64,000 nucleotides of DNA from contig NC_020174.2 of assembly GCF_000224145.3 (NCBI RefSeq), positions 1 through 64,000 of the forward strand, written 5' to 3'. Positions within the stretch are counted from its first letter, which is position 1. Each line of letters starts with the position of its first letter. Below, in pieces: positions 24,301 through 35,005 of this stretch. The notes under the pieces are model-generated. The model saw only the letters and a list, made by a program, of their open reading frames with translations, ran no database searches and was not told the DNA's origin. The position numbers and the translations under genes are program-made. Origin of the DNA: Ciona intestinalis (taxonomy: Eukaryota > Chordata > Ascidiacea > Phlebobranchia > Cionidae).

Positions 24301-27300
24301 GATGTTTCCATACATTATTAATAAGGGGTGGTTTGTAAAACAACCTTACATAATCAAAACCAATTTTATCTGACGCTTACCCTCGTCTAATTCCTAGGGA
24401 ATTAAATATAAATTCTATTGGGCGTAAAATACAACTTTTATGCAAACCACATACAACTGTACAACTGTCAAAGTCGTCATCTTATACAACTTAAAACACC
24501 TTTGAAGGTTGTGTAATCATTTCAAAGTTAATGTTCTATAAAAATACTAAAGCATCCTCAAATACAACTTAACTGAAAGAAGATCGGAACAACTAAGGTT
24601 GTTGATTCGTTGCAACTGTGTCGGTAAAAAAATAACTTATGCAAACATCTTTAAAAAAAGTGAAACAATTTAAGATTTATTACAAAGTCCCCACCCACCT
24701 GTATGGCTGCATAGAAGGGAACGACAGCGGTTACGTACAAAGTAAGGAAGACCACGAACCAATCCCAACCAGACTTGAAGTTGCTTGAATGAGGAATAAC
24801 AAACCTTGACGACATTTTGCCGCTCATTTTTAACTCCGAGTAGCCGCTGAAACATCTCTGAAAGAGGGGGAGGGGTGTTGTATGTTAGACAGTGAGCATG
24901 AGGTGTATGAATACGCCATGTGTGTCTGGTGTATAAGAAGACACCCATGTTATAACTCGACAGCAAGCATGAGGTGTATGAATACACCATGTGTGTCTGG
25001 TGTATAAGAAGACACCTATGTTATAACTCGACAGTGAGCATGAGGTGTATGAATACACCATGTGTGTCTGGTGTATAAGAAGCCACCCATGTTATAACTC
25101 GACAGCGAGCATGAGGTGTATAAATACACCATGTGTGTCTGGTGTATAAGAAGACACCTATGTTATAACTCGACAGTGAGCATGAGGTGTATGAATACAC
25201 CATTTGTGTCTGGTGTATAAGAAGACACCCATGTTATAACTCGACAGTGAGCATGAGGTGTATGAATACACCATTTGTGTCTGGTGTATAAGAAGACACC
25301 CATGTTATAACTCGACAGTGAGCATGAGGTGTATGAATACACCATGTGTGTCTGGTGTATAAGAAGACACCCATGTTATAACTCGACAGTGGGCATGAGG
25401 TGTATGAATACACCATGTGTGTCTGGTGTATAAGAAGACACTCATGTTATAACTCGACAGTGGGCATGAGGTGTATGAATACACCATGTGTGTCTGGTGT
25501 ATAAGAAGTCACCCATGTTATAACTCGACAGTGGGCATGAGGTGTATGAATACACCATGTGTGTCTGGTGTATAAGAAGACAGCCATGTTATAACTCGAC
25601 AGTGGGCATGAGGTGTATGAATACACCATGTGTGTCTGGTGTTTAAGAAGACACCCATGTTATAACTCGACAGTGGGCATGAGGTGTATGAATACACCAT
25701 GTGTGTCTGGTGTATAAGAAGACACTCATGTTATAACTCGACAGTGGGCATGAGGTGTATGAATACACCATGTGTGTCTGGTGTATAAGAAGACACTCAT
25801 GTTATAACTCGACAGTGGGCATGAGGTGTATGAATACACCATGTGTGTCTGGTGTATAAGAAGACACCCATGTTATAACTCGACAGTGGGCATTAGGTGG
25901 ATGAATACACCATGTGTGTCTGGTGTATAAGAAGTCACCCATGTTATAACTCGGCAGTGAGCCTGAGGTGTATGAATACATCATGTGTTTCTGGTGTATA
26001 AGAAGATACCCATGTTATAACTCGACGGTGAGCATGAGGTGTACTTACGTCCACAAATCTTCTGAAACATTTTTTCTTCTTCTTTGTTTGTAAACTCTCA
26101 GAAAGATTGTAAAGGACCGCCCGACTTCTGCGACGATGACTAAGGTGTTCAAACGATATTGGTGCTGACTCATCATCTGTTGATTGACAGGTGGCTTAAC
26201 TGTTTGATTGACAGGTGAAAAAATAGCAACCATTTAAGTTACAGTTGCGAATAAACCAACCAAAGTAATTAAAGTAAATAGTTACCTTCGTCATCTCCAG
26301 GTGTTGAGATCTGTTTGTAGGAAACGAGGAACATACCAGTCCCGTTGGGGTTGTTTTTGATGGGAATTATATCCATTAAACACAGGAAAGAGGAACCTGA
26401 GGAAAAATATCTTTGTATTGAAATCATGAATGTACTTGGGCAAAACACTTGGAACGAGGTGTATGAAACAGAACACCCGTGTTATAACGACTTTCATTGC
26501 CCCGCCATGCAAGGATCAATAAGTTGCATTCATATAACCACCCAACGTTAACAAACGACGTACCTCCCTTCTTGTACAAAATAGTTTCCATTTGTAGTTT
26601 GGTTTGCGTTTCAAGGGCTTCCCTTATTTTCAAAATATCTGAGTATTCTGTTTCTGCTCCGTACAAGAAATCACAGGAACAGCTTTGTTGGATTATCTGC
26701 AAACAACAAATACTTCGTTATCGTCCTTCAGGTAAGAAACAGCATCACTTATTATTACTTGCTCTTCTTAAACAGGAACAGGACACCGCAATTGCGTTTA
26801 TCATATAATAATCATAAAAAGAATATATAAAAAAAGGGGGTCAGGTTTCCTGGCACCCCCCCCCCTGGTTGCGCCACTGTATATGACGTCACACAGCCCA
26901 CCTGTGACCTATTGAACCCTGTCAATTCACAAAAGCCGTCTGAGCAATACACGATGGGGAATTCCCCGGCAATCTGCGCCGATCCAAGAACGAAGCTGCT
27001 GTCTGTAAAGGTCAATGAAAGGTCACGTTGATCAATTATTTTAATTGGATTGCAGCTTTAAATTAAACAGATAATATATTCGGGAATTTCCCTTAGTTGA
27101 AATTGGGAGTTACCCAAATTGCAAGGCAAATAACGACTTGTTTAAACTTTTGTAAACTTTAAAACATGACGCCGTGGTCACAAATCGTACTGTGACGTCA
27201 CAGTAAAGTCAACTCCACTATTGTAATCAAATAATCGATGGAACCGCAACGTAATATTGTCAATTATTCGTCATTAATCCACGCGCGAATAAATAATTAA

Positions 27301-27591
27301 CTACGAAACAAACCCGACAATGTTACGTCATAAAAGACATAAAATAATCGATTATTTCGGGTTTTTTGAGACATCGGAATTTTTAACGAAAAATAAAAGA
27401 AATTTCTTGAAATTTAAAAGTTTACAAACATACGATACGCAACGTCGTGTTTCCACGCGTGTTTAGGGAAGATAAATATTCGCGCCGTGTTGGCAAGCTA
27501 AACAAATATTTTACTCACGTGTTCCATTGAAGCGTGTGGACACCGTCTCCAGAAAGTCGGTGTGCGAAAAACTAGAGCTTTTGATCGGCAT
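15375..27591 (-). CDS. KCNH8-like: ELK-type voltage-gated K+ channel (KCNH family), complete, 21 coding exons
   Basis: Exons: 27519-27591, 26902-27002, 26564-26696, 26286-26396, 26049-26176, 24699-24857, 23887-23998, 22637-22797, 22028-22241, 20860-21054, 20238-20355, 20005-20086, 19711-19806, 19436-19589, 19050-19224, 18638-18690, 18299-18505, 17353-17395, 16596-16926, 15854-16024, 15375-15794. Every junction is in phase (1078 codons). The N-terminal eag/PAS domain reads [20 protein letters not shown] and [13 protein letters not shown]1-S3 span exons 6-8; the S4 sensor is [20 protein letters not shown]; the pore is [14 protein letters not shown]. The C-linker has IQRMY and DLKDLIRVH. The cyclic-nucleotide-binding-homology domain has [17 protein letters not shown] and [17 protein letters not shown]. 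ARHxFVLGxAQ-like PAS wording and [13 protein letters not shown] point to ELK rather than EAG or ERG. A heptad-like segment ([19 protein letters not shown]) lies near the C-terminus. Candidate leader acceptor just upstream of the ATG. Confidence 0.95.
16062..16593 (+). repeat. 40-bp minisatellite (family T) filling a K+ channel intron
   Basis: About 13 copies of the complement of the annexin-intron unit, with TGGGTTCGAATCCAGGCC in each copy. It fills intron 16025-16595. In the transcript the donor reads GTAACCCTGGCC where the repeat reads CCAACCCTGGCC, so the array begins at intron position 3 and supplies most of the 5' splice site. Confidence 0.97.
16990..17310. mobile_element. Two SINE fragments in opposite orientations
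   Basis: About 17020-17165 has plus-strand SINE landmarks (ACATTTAACGACAATTGC, ATCACTAATGGGTTGT, GTGGTAACTTGTAAG). About 17165-17310 repeats the body on the minus strand (CAACCCATTAGTGACCACTG, then complement of the CACTTAA and TGTGTC words). Both lie in the intron between 16926 and 17353. Confidence 0.75.
17500..17945 (-). mobile_element. Minus-strand SINE with its 3' module amplified about fourfold
   Basis: Four tandem copies (about 98 bp) of the SINE 3' module, each with TTATCCTCGCATGGCGGGGC, CGACAGTCGTTATAACAC, ACACCTCGT and AAGTTACCACGTATGTAACT, then one copy of the body ending at CCCATTAGTGACC. It abuts a full plus-strand SINE beginning about 17948. Located in a K+ channel intron. Confidence 0.85.
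17948..18256 (+). mobile_element. Full-length tRNA-derived SINE
   Basis: About 310 bp in a K+ channel intron. The head resembles a tRNA-related Pol III promoter: TAGTGGTTTGCGCACTCGCC (box-A region) and AATGGAATCAAGAC (degraded box B). The body follows: GTATGTGTTCTTAGGCAAGA, CAACCCAGTGGTCACTAATG and CAATCACCCACAAAG. The 3' module then reads GTAACTCGTAAGCTGGCAC, GAGGATAAAATAAGTTACAT, and an ATTCATTTATTC tail. It is the best complete copy in the window and serves as reference for the fragments. Confidence 0.85.
18765..19025 (+). mobile_element. SINE body with duplicated 3' module
   Basis: Body from GTATGTGTCCTTGGTCAAGA onward, then two tandem copies of the 3' module (AAGTTACATACGTGGTAACT, AACACCCGTGTTATAACGAC). 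Intronic in the K+ channel gene, ending about 25 bases from the donor after 19050. Confidence 0.8.
20381..20849 (-). repeat. 40-bp minisatellite (family T) filling a second K+ channel intron
   Basis: About 11.7 copies of the 40-bp unit in the same plus-strand orientation as in annexin, so antisense to the array at 16062-16593 relative to transcription. It fills intron 20356-20859. In the transcript it starts about eight bases after the GTTAGTGTTG donor. Confidence 0.96.
21108..21925 (+). repeat. 126-bp tandem array in K+ channel intron 9
   Basis: About 6.5 units of 126 bp, with GTGTGGATAAGCAGACATGA, CTTTTGGTTGGTTTGGTCAT and CTCCCATGCCCACAGTC. It occupies most of intron 21055-22027, between the S4/S5 and pore exons. 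Solitary pieces lie at 29575-29680 and 30300-30365. Confidence 0.95.
22830..23045 (-). mobile_element. SINE, minus strand, in K+ channel intron
   Basis: Landmarks in reverse: CAACGACAGTC, TTTCATACACCTCATGCCCG, GTATGTAACTTTGTGGGTGA, GACCACTGGGTTAGAGCAAT, and the complement of the CATTGTGGGCGT word. The tRNA-like head is missing. Confidence 0.8.
23046..23886. other. Intron sequence, nothing recognised
   Basis: AT-rich K+ channel intron between exons 22637-22797 and 23887-23998. Beyond the SINE I see no repeat array, exon or RNA gene. Confidence 0.6.
24890..26042 (+). repeat. 71-bp minisatellite filling K+ channel intron 5
   Basis: About 16 copies of a 71-bp unit (GCATGAGGTGTATGAATACA, CCATGTGTGTCTGG, TGTATAAGAAGACACCCATG, TTATAACTCGACAGTGG). 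It fills intron 24858-26048. In the transcript, ACACCTCATGC of the first unit follows the GTAAGT donor directly. Parts of the unit (GAGGTGTATGAA, CACCCATGTTATAAC) resemble the SINE 3' module. Confidence 0.97.
26445..26535 (+). mobile_element. SINE 3' module fragment
   Basis: GAGGTGTATGAAACAGAACA, CCCGTGTTATAACGAC, TGCCCCGCCATGCAAGGAT, then AATAAGTTGCATTCAT. In the K+ channel intron between the two later PAS exons. Confidence 0.8.
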
Positions 27592-27998
27592 AACTAAACT
27601 GAAACTTTATTTAAAATAAAAATAAGAATATTAGATTTCTCTATAGATTGTATATTATGACGTATCTCATTTAGTTTAATGAGTTGTGAAGTTTGTTGAT
27701 TGGATGAAAGTGATTAGTTTCCTAATTAATTGGCAAGGGAGGCGTTCGCGCCATAAAATAAAAATCGATGTTTCTCTGAATGTTTGGTACAAACGTATTT
27801 ATGACGTAATAGACACATGTTATATTCAAGATAACCTACGTCAGAAACACTAACAGTAAAATTATTAAAAATAAATAAATATTCCACCAGCGCTTACCCC
27901 TTGTTTTGCGCAAGTTATTAATTGAACAGACATTTACAAATTGTTAATTCATGTTTGGCCGCAACTGGTTGACAACCATTTGAATATTAACTGAAAAA

Positions 27999-28193
27999 TA
28001 GTAGAGTGGGGAAAGATGGGACACCTTTAGCACATAATATCCAAATATCCTGATCGTGTTTTAAACAATTAACAAAGGTCTATGGGAGTCGTGAGGATAC
28101 GGTTTTATAATTTTTTAAATGTTTTTTTTGTTTACTTACAAACGGGTCGAGAAAATAGAATAAAAGGTGTCCCATCTTCCCCCACCCTAACTA
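27999..28193. mobile_element. Palindromic MITE, copy 1
   Basis: About 195 bp with long imperfect terminal inverted repeats: GTGGGGAAAGATGGGACACC at the left and GGTGTCCCATCTTCCCCCAC at the right. The interior includes GATCGTGTTTTAAACAATTA and GTCGTGAGGATACGG. No coding sequence, so it would depend on a transposase supplied in trans. Confidence 0.85.
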
Positions 28194-29574
28194 TGTTAAT
28201 AAAATTCATACTTTTGCCCCGATTCAACTAATGTTATTTAATATATTTCGCCGAAGCCACTTCTCATATATTATCTGCTCGTGACTGAGTTTCAAATATA
28301 TTTTTTATACATGTACTATTTTGTTGTAACAGCATTATATTATATTTGAATTAACCCAAAAGGTAAAAACTAATGATTTAAAAGCAAACGTCTCAACATC
28401 GTCTAACTTAACAGAACAAAGCTGTTCAACATCCTTGTTATATTACATTTAAACACACTGTGTGTTCATATACTTGTTTATGCTTGGTTATAGTTACCAT
28501 CGGCGCTTTTGCTGCACATAAGTTATTTTACTGCGCTAACTCTGGCTTAGATCTAGGAACCCATGACTTCCCTCACTGTAGGAACTCTCAAATAAAATAA
28601 ACAATATTTTGTCTGGTTACCACTTAAATAAGTTTCCAGCCACTGCCTTTACGCGTGTGCGTGCTATAGATTGGTTACATAATGAAATTTAAACCTAAAC
28701 CATGCAGTATTCAGCTACAGTCGACAGTCTACCCAGCAATCGTTTGCAGGTTAGATAAAATATTCTTCGATCGCGCGAATAATAAACGATCTTCGCTCAA
28801 CAGATGTCAACGAATAAATCGAATTATACGATCACTGTACGACAATTGTGATGTCACAACAGTAACTGTCAAGGATCTGGAAAACATATTTTGTGACAAA
28901 ACAATAATTATATGCATTGAACGCGTCACAATACTCTTTAAGTTGTTCATTTTGACAAAATAATCGCAAAACAAGTTTACTAGAACATGATTCGTGCGTC
29001 ACAGTAAGCATAATGATGTTGTTCATTGTCTTAAAATACGCACTTACAGCCGATTATGACTAAATAACACGACAATATACATCTGGTCTGTGCAACTGCC
29101 TGCAAATTAAACTTACAACTGCCTAATATAAACGATTTGCACCCTGGAAACGCCGTTGAACAACAACAATTACACGCACCTACAAGCACAAGGGCTCTGC
29201 TATTTAAACAACAAGGCAATTAACCATCACTCACAACTTCTAGCCACTGTAGGCCTCGCGAATTAGCCGTCGATCGATATTTAGCTGCACAAGCGGCCAC
29301 CAGGGTGTCTGCTAAATTACTGCAACCATCCCAAACAGAAAGTGGCGCTGGTGAAGAATCTTCCCCCTTATTACCTAATTACTAAACCTAAACTATTCCC
29401 CTATGTATTGTCTAATCGGGCAACGGACGATTCCTTACTAGCATCCACTAAACTGCTTTAACCAACCAATAAGCTCCATCCCGCCAAACCTTACCCGGCC
29501 TTGATATTTATTTTTTTGTATCTCCTACTTAGGCTGACTATTCTATAATTTATGCAAACTAATAAATTAAACTA

Positions 29575-29680
29575 TTGCAGTGTGTGGATAAGCAGACATG
29601 ACTTTTGTATGGTTTGGTCATTTATATTCTCATGGGTGGAACTTGAGTGACTTAACCATGGTTGCCACTCTCTTGAATAC
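29575..29680 (+). repeat. Solitary monomer of the 126-bp family
   Basis: Matches one unit of the 21.1-21.9 kb array (GTGTGGATAAGCAGACATGA, GGTTTGGTCATTTAT, CCATGGTTGCCACTC). It lies about 7.6 kb away, outside the K+ channel gene. Confidence 0.8.
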
Positions 29681-29870
29681 ATACGATTGTGCAATTGTCA
29701 ATTTATTTTATGCTGTCATGAAATGTAAAAATACGAAAAAATGATTGATAAGTTACTTTTTATAAAAGCACCGTGTTTAATACTGCATAAGTACCACCAG
29801 GTAACTGCAACCGCTTTTTTAGTGACATCATCAATTTATGATGTCATAAGCTTACAGAAGCAAAGTTGTA

Positions 29871-30030
29871 AATGACATCATAGATTGATGATGTCATACT
29901 ATAATGACATCATACATTGATGACGTCATATCATGATGACATCATCACAGCTCATCATAGATTGATGATGTCATACTATAATGACATCATACATTGATGA
30001 CGTCATATCATGATGACATCATCACAGCTC
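29871..30030. repeat. Tandem duplication at the FKBP stop codon with TGACGTCA palindromes
   Basis: A segment of about 78 bp occurs twice. It contains GATTGATGATGTCATACTAT, ATTGATGACGTCATATCATG and ATGACATCATCACAGCTCAT. The right copy ends on the FKBP stop region (TCACAGCTCATC); the left copy lies in the 3' UTR. ATGACATCAT and ATGATGTCAT alternate, so the RNA could form strong hairpins. Confidence 0.85.
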
Positions 30031-33000
30031 ATCTCCCACTTTCTCCCCGAGAGCATCCGGCATCTTTAGACGAAACTCCTCGATGGTGAGAGCTTCGTCG
30101 TGGTCGATGTCTTGCGTCTTGAAGAGGTCGGTGATCACTTTTTCGGGGGCGTGACCGGGGAGCAGATGGGCGTGGCCACGTTCCACTTGATCGAGTATGA
30201 ATGATGTCATCTGTGGGGTGGTAACTTTTTCATAGTGTGTGACAATCGCCACTTATGTGCTAGGCATAGCCGGGGTTATAAACTCATGTCCTGCATGATA
30301 TAAATGACCAAACCAACCAAAAGTCAGGTCTGCTTATCCACACACTGCAATAGCTTCAGCAGTGAGTATATGTACCAACCATAGACACCACATACTCACC
30401 TCAGGCAGCGAAACTTGTTCATCTTTGTCTTCATCCATTGCCGCGAAAACTTCTTCCTTACTTTGCGGCGAATATTCTTTGGACCACACGAAGGTGAAAC
30501 CTTCAGGCAGAGATTCCTGGATCTTGTGGAGATGGAACGTGTAAACGAGGACGGCACTTCCGGGAATGTTCAGTGAATCTTGTTAGAAGAATAATAATTG
30601 AGGACCAAGTTCCATGACATATATATATTAACCTCAATCAGTTATGTCTACTAAAATTATACTTCGTAAGCGGGCACGAGGTGTATGAAACAGAACACCT
30701 GTGTTATAACAACTGTCGTTTCTGATCACGCGAGGAGTTGTTTTATCTTTTTATCCAAGTTTTATCCACATTTTATAATCTTTGAATCCCACAACCAACT
30801 TACCCCTTCCTTGCTCCCCGTACCCAATATGTGGGGGGACAACCACCCTCCTAATCTCACCCACACACATCCCGGTTAACCCCCTTTCAACCCCGGGGAT
30901 AAGTTCACCCCGACCGAGGTAGTTTCCCCAATCACCCGTACTGTCAGTGCTGTGGAACAAAAACAAGTGTTACAAAAGAATGGAATTTTATATCCCCATG
31001 TGCGGGGCAACAGCGGTTGTTATAACACGGGTGTGAACCCACCACTCTTGGCCTTGAACCCACCAACCCAAACACACGCACCTTGATTCAATGAACGTTC
31101 CATCCATAAGCAAGAGTTTATAATCATACGTGAGGTAATTCCCCTTCCTCGCTACTACGACCCCGTCCTCCAAACAAGATGGCGGCATCGACTCGACTTT
31201 GATCTCAACATCATCCTTGGGATTGTGGAAGTCAACGATATGAACGGAGAATATGAGGACGGCACTACCCGGGATACGACCCTCTGTGATGTCATAATGG
31301 AGTCGGTAATATGTTGAGATTTCATAAAAGAATTGCAAAAGCTTTATAACATTAACAAGAAGTCAGGAGAGTTTCAACAAAACGATGACGCCACTGTTTG
31401 CCAAGGACACAAATGGTGGGTGCACTTGTGTACAACTTTATAAACACTGCCAGTTCAGCTCTCATTTTACACTGATGATGTAAGAGACGCATGCAGATGT
31501 TTCACTTGGTTCATCATCAGTGTAAAGAGAGCTGGGTAGTCTTATGTCCGCGCTTGTAGCTGGGTAGTCCACACAGCAACCACAACAACCCACCTATGCC
31601 AGGCTCCCCATACCCCAGGTGTGGGGGTAGTTTGATGACCCTTCGTTCACCCATGCAAGACCCCACCAACCCCAACTCCATCCCGGGTATCACCCGTTTA
31701 AACCCAACGTACGTGTCGTATGTTTTATTCCGTTGGTAACTGAGAGAAAGAAAGGAAATTTTAGATTATCATAAGATGTTTCTGTTTCATATGATTGAGA
31801 GTAGATTTTTTATGTGACAGTCGTTATAACACGGATGTTATGTTTCATACACCTCGCACCAACTTACAAGTTACCACGTATGTAACTTTGTGGGCAGTTA
31901 TTTTTTGGTATATTTTTTTTTTATTTATTTTTTATACTCCATACTCAATGATAAGAAGACACACGCGTGATGTGACTTCACACACACGCAGTAAGAACCC
32001 ACAACACCCCACCTTGAATCGAACAAACTTCCATCAGCAAAGCTTCCGTTGTAATGATAACGAACAAAATCCGATGATTCAAGTTTTCTTTCGCACCCCT
32101 CAACTTCAACCACAATTTTAATCTGGGGTTCGTCTTTTGGGTTGTGGAAATCTATGATTTCTATGTCAAATACTATCGTTGCTGAAGCCGGGATGTTTTT
32201 ACCTAAAAGAAAAAATTTAAACGCTTAAAAATTATAATTTCTTTTTTTATGAGAATTTTAGATTAAAAAATGTTGATATATGAAATATTTAATTAAAAGT
32301 AAAAAAACAGTTTCAGGGAATTATCTGATGGATTTCATGAATCTGGCCCTGATCTAATGCTCATGAAGTTGAAATAAAACTAAGGATAAGCGCTACAAAC
32401 TATAACAAACAANNNNNNNNNNNNNNNNNNNNNNNNNNNNNNNNNNNNNNNNNNNNNNNNNNATTAAGCGCTACAAAACTAATGACAAACAAAAATTGCG
32501 TCAAACAAACATTGCACAATAAGAAACATTCCGACTAAATTGTGTCATAATTGGGCAGTAAAAAATAAACAAAGGTTACTTAAACATAGAAATAACATAG
32601 TATGAAACATAGAAATCCACTAACCATCCCCTTTTTCCCCGTACCCAAGATGGGGCGGGATCTCTATTGTTCGTCGCTCCCCGAAGCAAGCCCCGACTAA
32701 CCCCACGTCCATCCCTTTGATCAACCAACCTTGCCCAACGTATGTGTTGTACGTTGAATCCTCTTCATAACTGAAGTAAAAAGGTTAATGTTCGACTGTG
32801 GGCATGAGGGGGGGCTACTATGGGTGAGTCACTCATACTGGTGGTGTGGCACGGTGTTTAGCACGCCTGCCTCTAACTCAGAGGTCATGGGTTCAAAGCA
32901 CAACGTTGCTACAATTGTATGTGTCCTTGAACAACACACAACTCAATTGCTCAAACCCAGTGGTCACTAAAACTTTGTTGAGTTTGGAACAGAACACCCA

Positions 33001-35005
33001 TGTCATTGCCGGCTGTCACCACACCACGCCAGAATAAAACAAGTTATATTTATTCAAGTTCTCATCCTTATAATATGATATCTATGTCACCTGGTATGGA
33101 ACACTTTCCCATTGAGCAATGTTCCGTTATAATGGTAACGAACATAATCAGAATCTTCTAATTTTCTCTCGCAAGTCTCGGGCATGTAAGTTGTCGTGAT
33201 CTGCGTCGTTAATTAATTGGCAATTATTAAACTGTTCAATAATAATAAATTACATGTGTCCAATAATTTTAATTTAATTAGTCAATAATTTTAATTAGTA
33301 AAAATACATTTTGTAAAGTGCCATGAACACTTCTTTTACAAACCACTATAGTAAGTACAGTATAATGGGAACATATTATCACCGCTATACTTTGTGAGCT
33401 ATAATGACAAGGAAATCAAAACAAGGGAAAAGTTGTGTCACAAATGCACTGTGGAAGTAAAAATGATTGTCAGTTTTATCTTGAAATAGTAATTTGGCAA
33501 GTGGCTGAAATCCCAGGCCCTCACCAATGTACGACCTCACCAATACAGAACAAAAAGTAAAATTAAAATAAGCAGGTTGATATTAACCATTGATGCATGA
33601 AAGTACCTTAACATCGTCCTTGCTGTTCCAAATATCAACCAACACAAAGTTGAACAAAAGGGTTGAGTTACCAGGGATGTCATCTGGGGGTTGAACAAGT
33701 TTGTTGAATGTTTATGTAAAACACAATATTTTCTTTGATTGTAAACCAAAACATAAAGAAACCCGTTGCCCAAACACCATGTCATATAGCAGAACAAATG
33801 TTGGTGAAATGAAATTTACTGTTTCACTTTTAACAGCAGTGTACCAGTAACCAGTGTTATTGGCTTATTGAAATATAATGTATATTTTAATGCAGCTGTT
33901 GTGAAATTATTTGCTGCACGCTGAAGATGTAAACGTGTGCATTAGTAAAAATAAAATAAGTTTTATAAAATTTAGGATATATATATACATATATTATTTA
34001 TCAATTTAACTTAAAATTTATTACAAAAACTTGTCAAATATTATCCCATCACCTGTCCCATCTTCCCCATAAGCCAGACTAGGTGGGATGGAGATAAGTC
34101 TGTGTTCGTTCACGCATGTCCCCAACAATCCATCATCCATGCCCGGAATCAACCAACCAGAACCAACATACGTGTCGTAGGTTTTCGCACGCTGGTAACT
34201 TTGGTAAACAAATATAAATATTGTCCCATATTACCCAAAATTTCAGAGTTTAAAAACTATCTTAACTATGAATGTAATGAAAGTATGTAACTTACTTTAT
34301 CCTCGCATGGCCGGAAAACGACAGTCGTTATAACACGGGTGTGCACCTCGCGCCAGCTTACGAGTTACCAAGTATGTTACTTTGTGGGTGATTATTTTCT
34401 TGGGGNNNNNNNNNNNNNNNNNNNNNNNNNNNNNNNNNNNNNNNNNNNNNNNNNNNNNNNNNNNNNNNNNNNNNNNNNNNNNNNNNNNNNNNNNNNNNNN
34501 NNNNNNNNNNNNNNNNNNNNNNNNNNNNNNNNNNNNNNNNNNNNNCAACCATTAGTGACACTGTGTTGGAGCAATTGCCGTTAAGTGTCTTGCCCAAGGA
34601 CACATACACCCACAATGGTAGCAGCGACGAGCCTTGAACCCATTACCTCTGGGTTACAGGCAGGCGCGCTAACCACCGCGCCACGGCGCCGGATAAATGA
34701 TGTTTATTTAAATGGAACAAGTTATTCAAAACTACTCCAAGAATCTTGCAACCCCTGGGTTGTAAATTTATTTATGTTTAAAATATTCTTAAATAAATAC
34801 AAACCCGCTCTGACCGTTACCCCATGATATTTCCCCAACCCCTCATATATAACACCCCTCCCACTACACCTGAGGTACACAAATCCTACCTTGTATCAAA
34901 CACTTTTCCATCCGTGTGCATCCCATAATAATGGTAACGAACAAAATCTCCTTTTTCAACGAAACGTTTACAAACTTGTGGCTTCCAAATCACTTTTATG
35001 TCAAC
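30022..35005 (-). CDS. FKBP10-like: ER FKBP-type prolyl isomerase with four PPIase domains and EF-hands (first exon missing)
   Basis: Exons in order: 34890-35005, 34053-34198, 33607-33683, 33091-33200, 32625-32770, 32013-32202, 31594-31739, 31082-31283, 30804-30949, 30400-30578, 30022-30210 (stop TGA). All junctions are in phase (549 codons here). Four FKBP domains repeat one pattern: VRYHYxG, then [18 protein letters not shown], then PPxLxYGE, then IPGSAVLVF. Each core is encoded by an exon of exactly 146 bp, showing domain duplication together with its introns. A C-terminal region has two EF-hand loops ([12 protein letters not shown] and [13 protein letters not shown]) and ends KVGDEL, a KDEL-type ER-retrieval signal. 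This matches vertebrate FKBP9/FKBP10, collagen-folding isomerases of the ER. The signal peptide and start should lie on a further exon above 35005, which I could not identify. Confidence 0.93.
30300..30365 (-). repeat. Fragment of the 126-bp family in an FKBP intron
   Basis: Complement of the 21-kb array unit: ATGACCAAACCAACCAAAAG, CTGCTTATCCACACACTGCA and ATAGCTTCAGCAG. It sits in the short intron between exons 30022-30210 and 30400-30578. Confidence 0.8.
30660..30740 (+). mobile_element. SINE 3' module fragment in FKBP intron
   Basis: CGTAAGCGGGCACGAGGTGT, ATGAAACAGAACACCTGTGT and a GCGAGGA end. Head and body are absent. Confidence 0.75.
32413..32462. other. Assembly gap flanked by a short duplication
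   Basis: Fifty N. AAGCGCTACAAA followed by ACAAAC occurs on both sides, suggesting a collapsed or unresolved local tandem repeat inside the FKBP intron. Confidence 0.8.
32830..33055 (+). mobile_element. SINE with intact tRNA-like head, internal deletion
   Basis: Head: GGCACGGTGTTTAGCACGCC and ACTCAGAGGTCATGGGTTCA, which match Pol III box A and box B of a tRNA-derived SINE. Body: TGTGTCCTTGAACAACACAC and AAACCCAGTGGTCACTAA. The 3' module lacks the ACGTGGTAACTCG part. In an FKBP intron. Confidence 0.8.
34290..34692 (-). mobile_element. SINE, minus strand, interrupted by an assembly gap
   Basis: 3' module at 34290-34385 (TTTATCCTCGCATGGC, CGACAGTCGTTATAACACGG). N at 34406-34545. Body and a well-kept tRNA-like head at 34546-34692. 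Read on the minus strand the head is GGCGCGGTGGTTAGCGCGCC, then CCCAGAGGTAATGGGTTCAA. Box A and box B are clear. In an FKBP intron between 34198 and 34890. Confidence 0.85.

Larger units (their letters stand above)
27592..30021. other. Intergenic region between K+ channel 5' end and FKBP 3' end
   Basis: Contains the upstream region of the K+ channel gene and, at its far end, the FKBP 3' UTR. No exon was recognised. It holds one MITE (27999-28193), one monomer of the 126-bp family (29575-29680) and the duplicated segment at 29871-30030. The rest of 28.2-29.57 kb is AT-rich with nothing I can name. Confidence 0.6.

Noticed and set aside
24670..25984. Repeated 60-residue frames starting MVYSYTSC
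   Set aside because: Stop-free stretches of the 71-bp intron array, repeated every 71 bases in shifting frames. Not conserved as protein.
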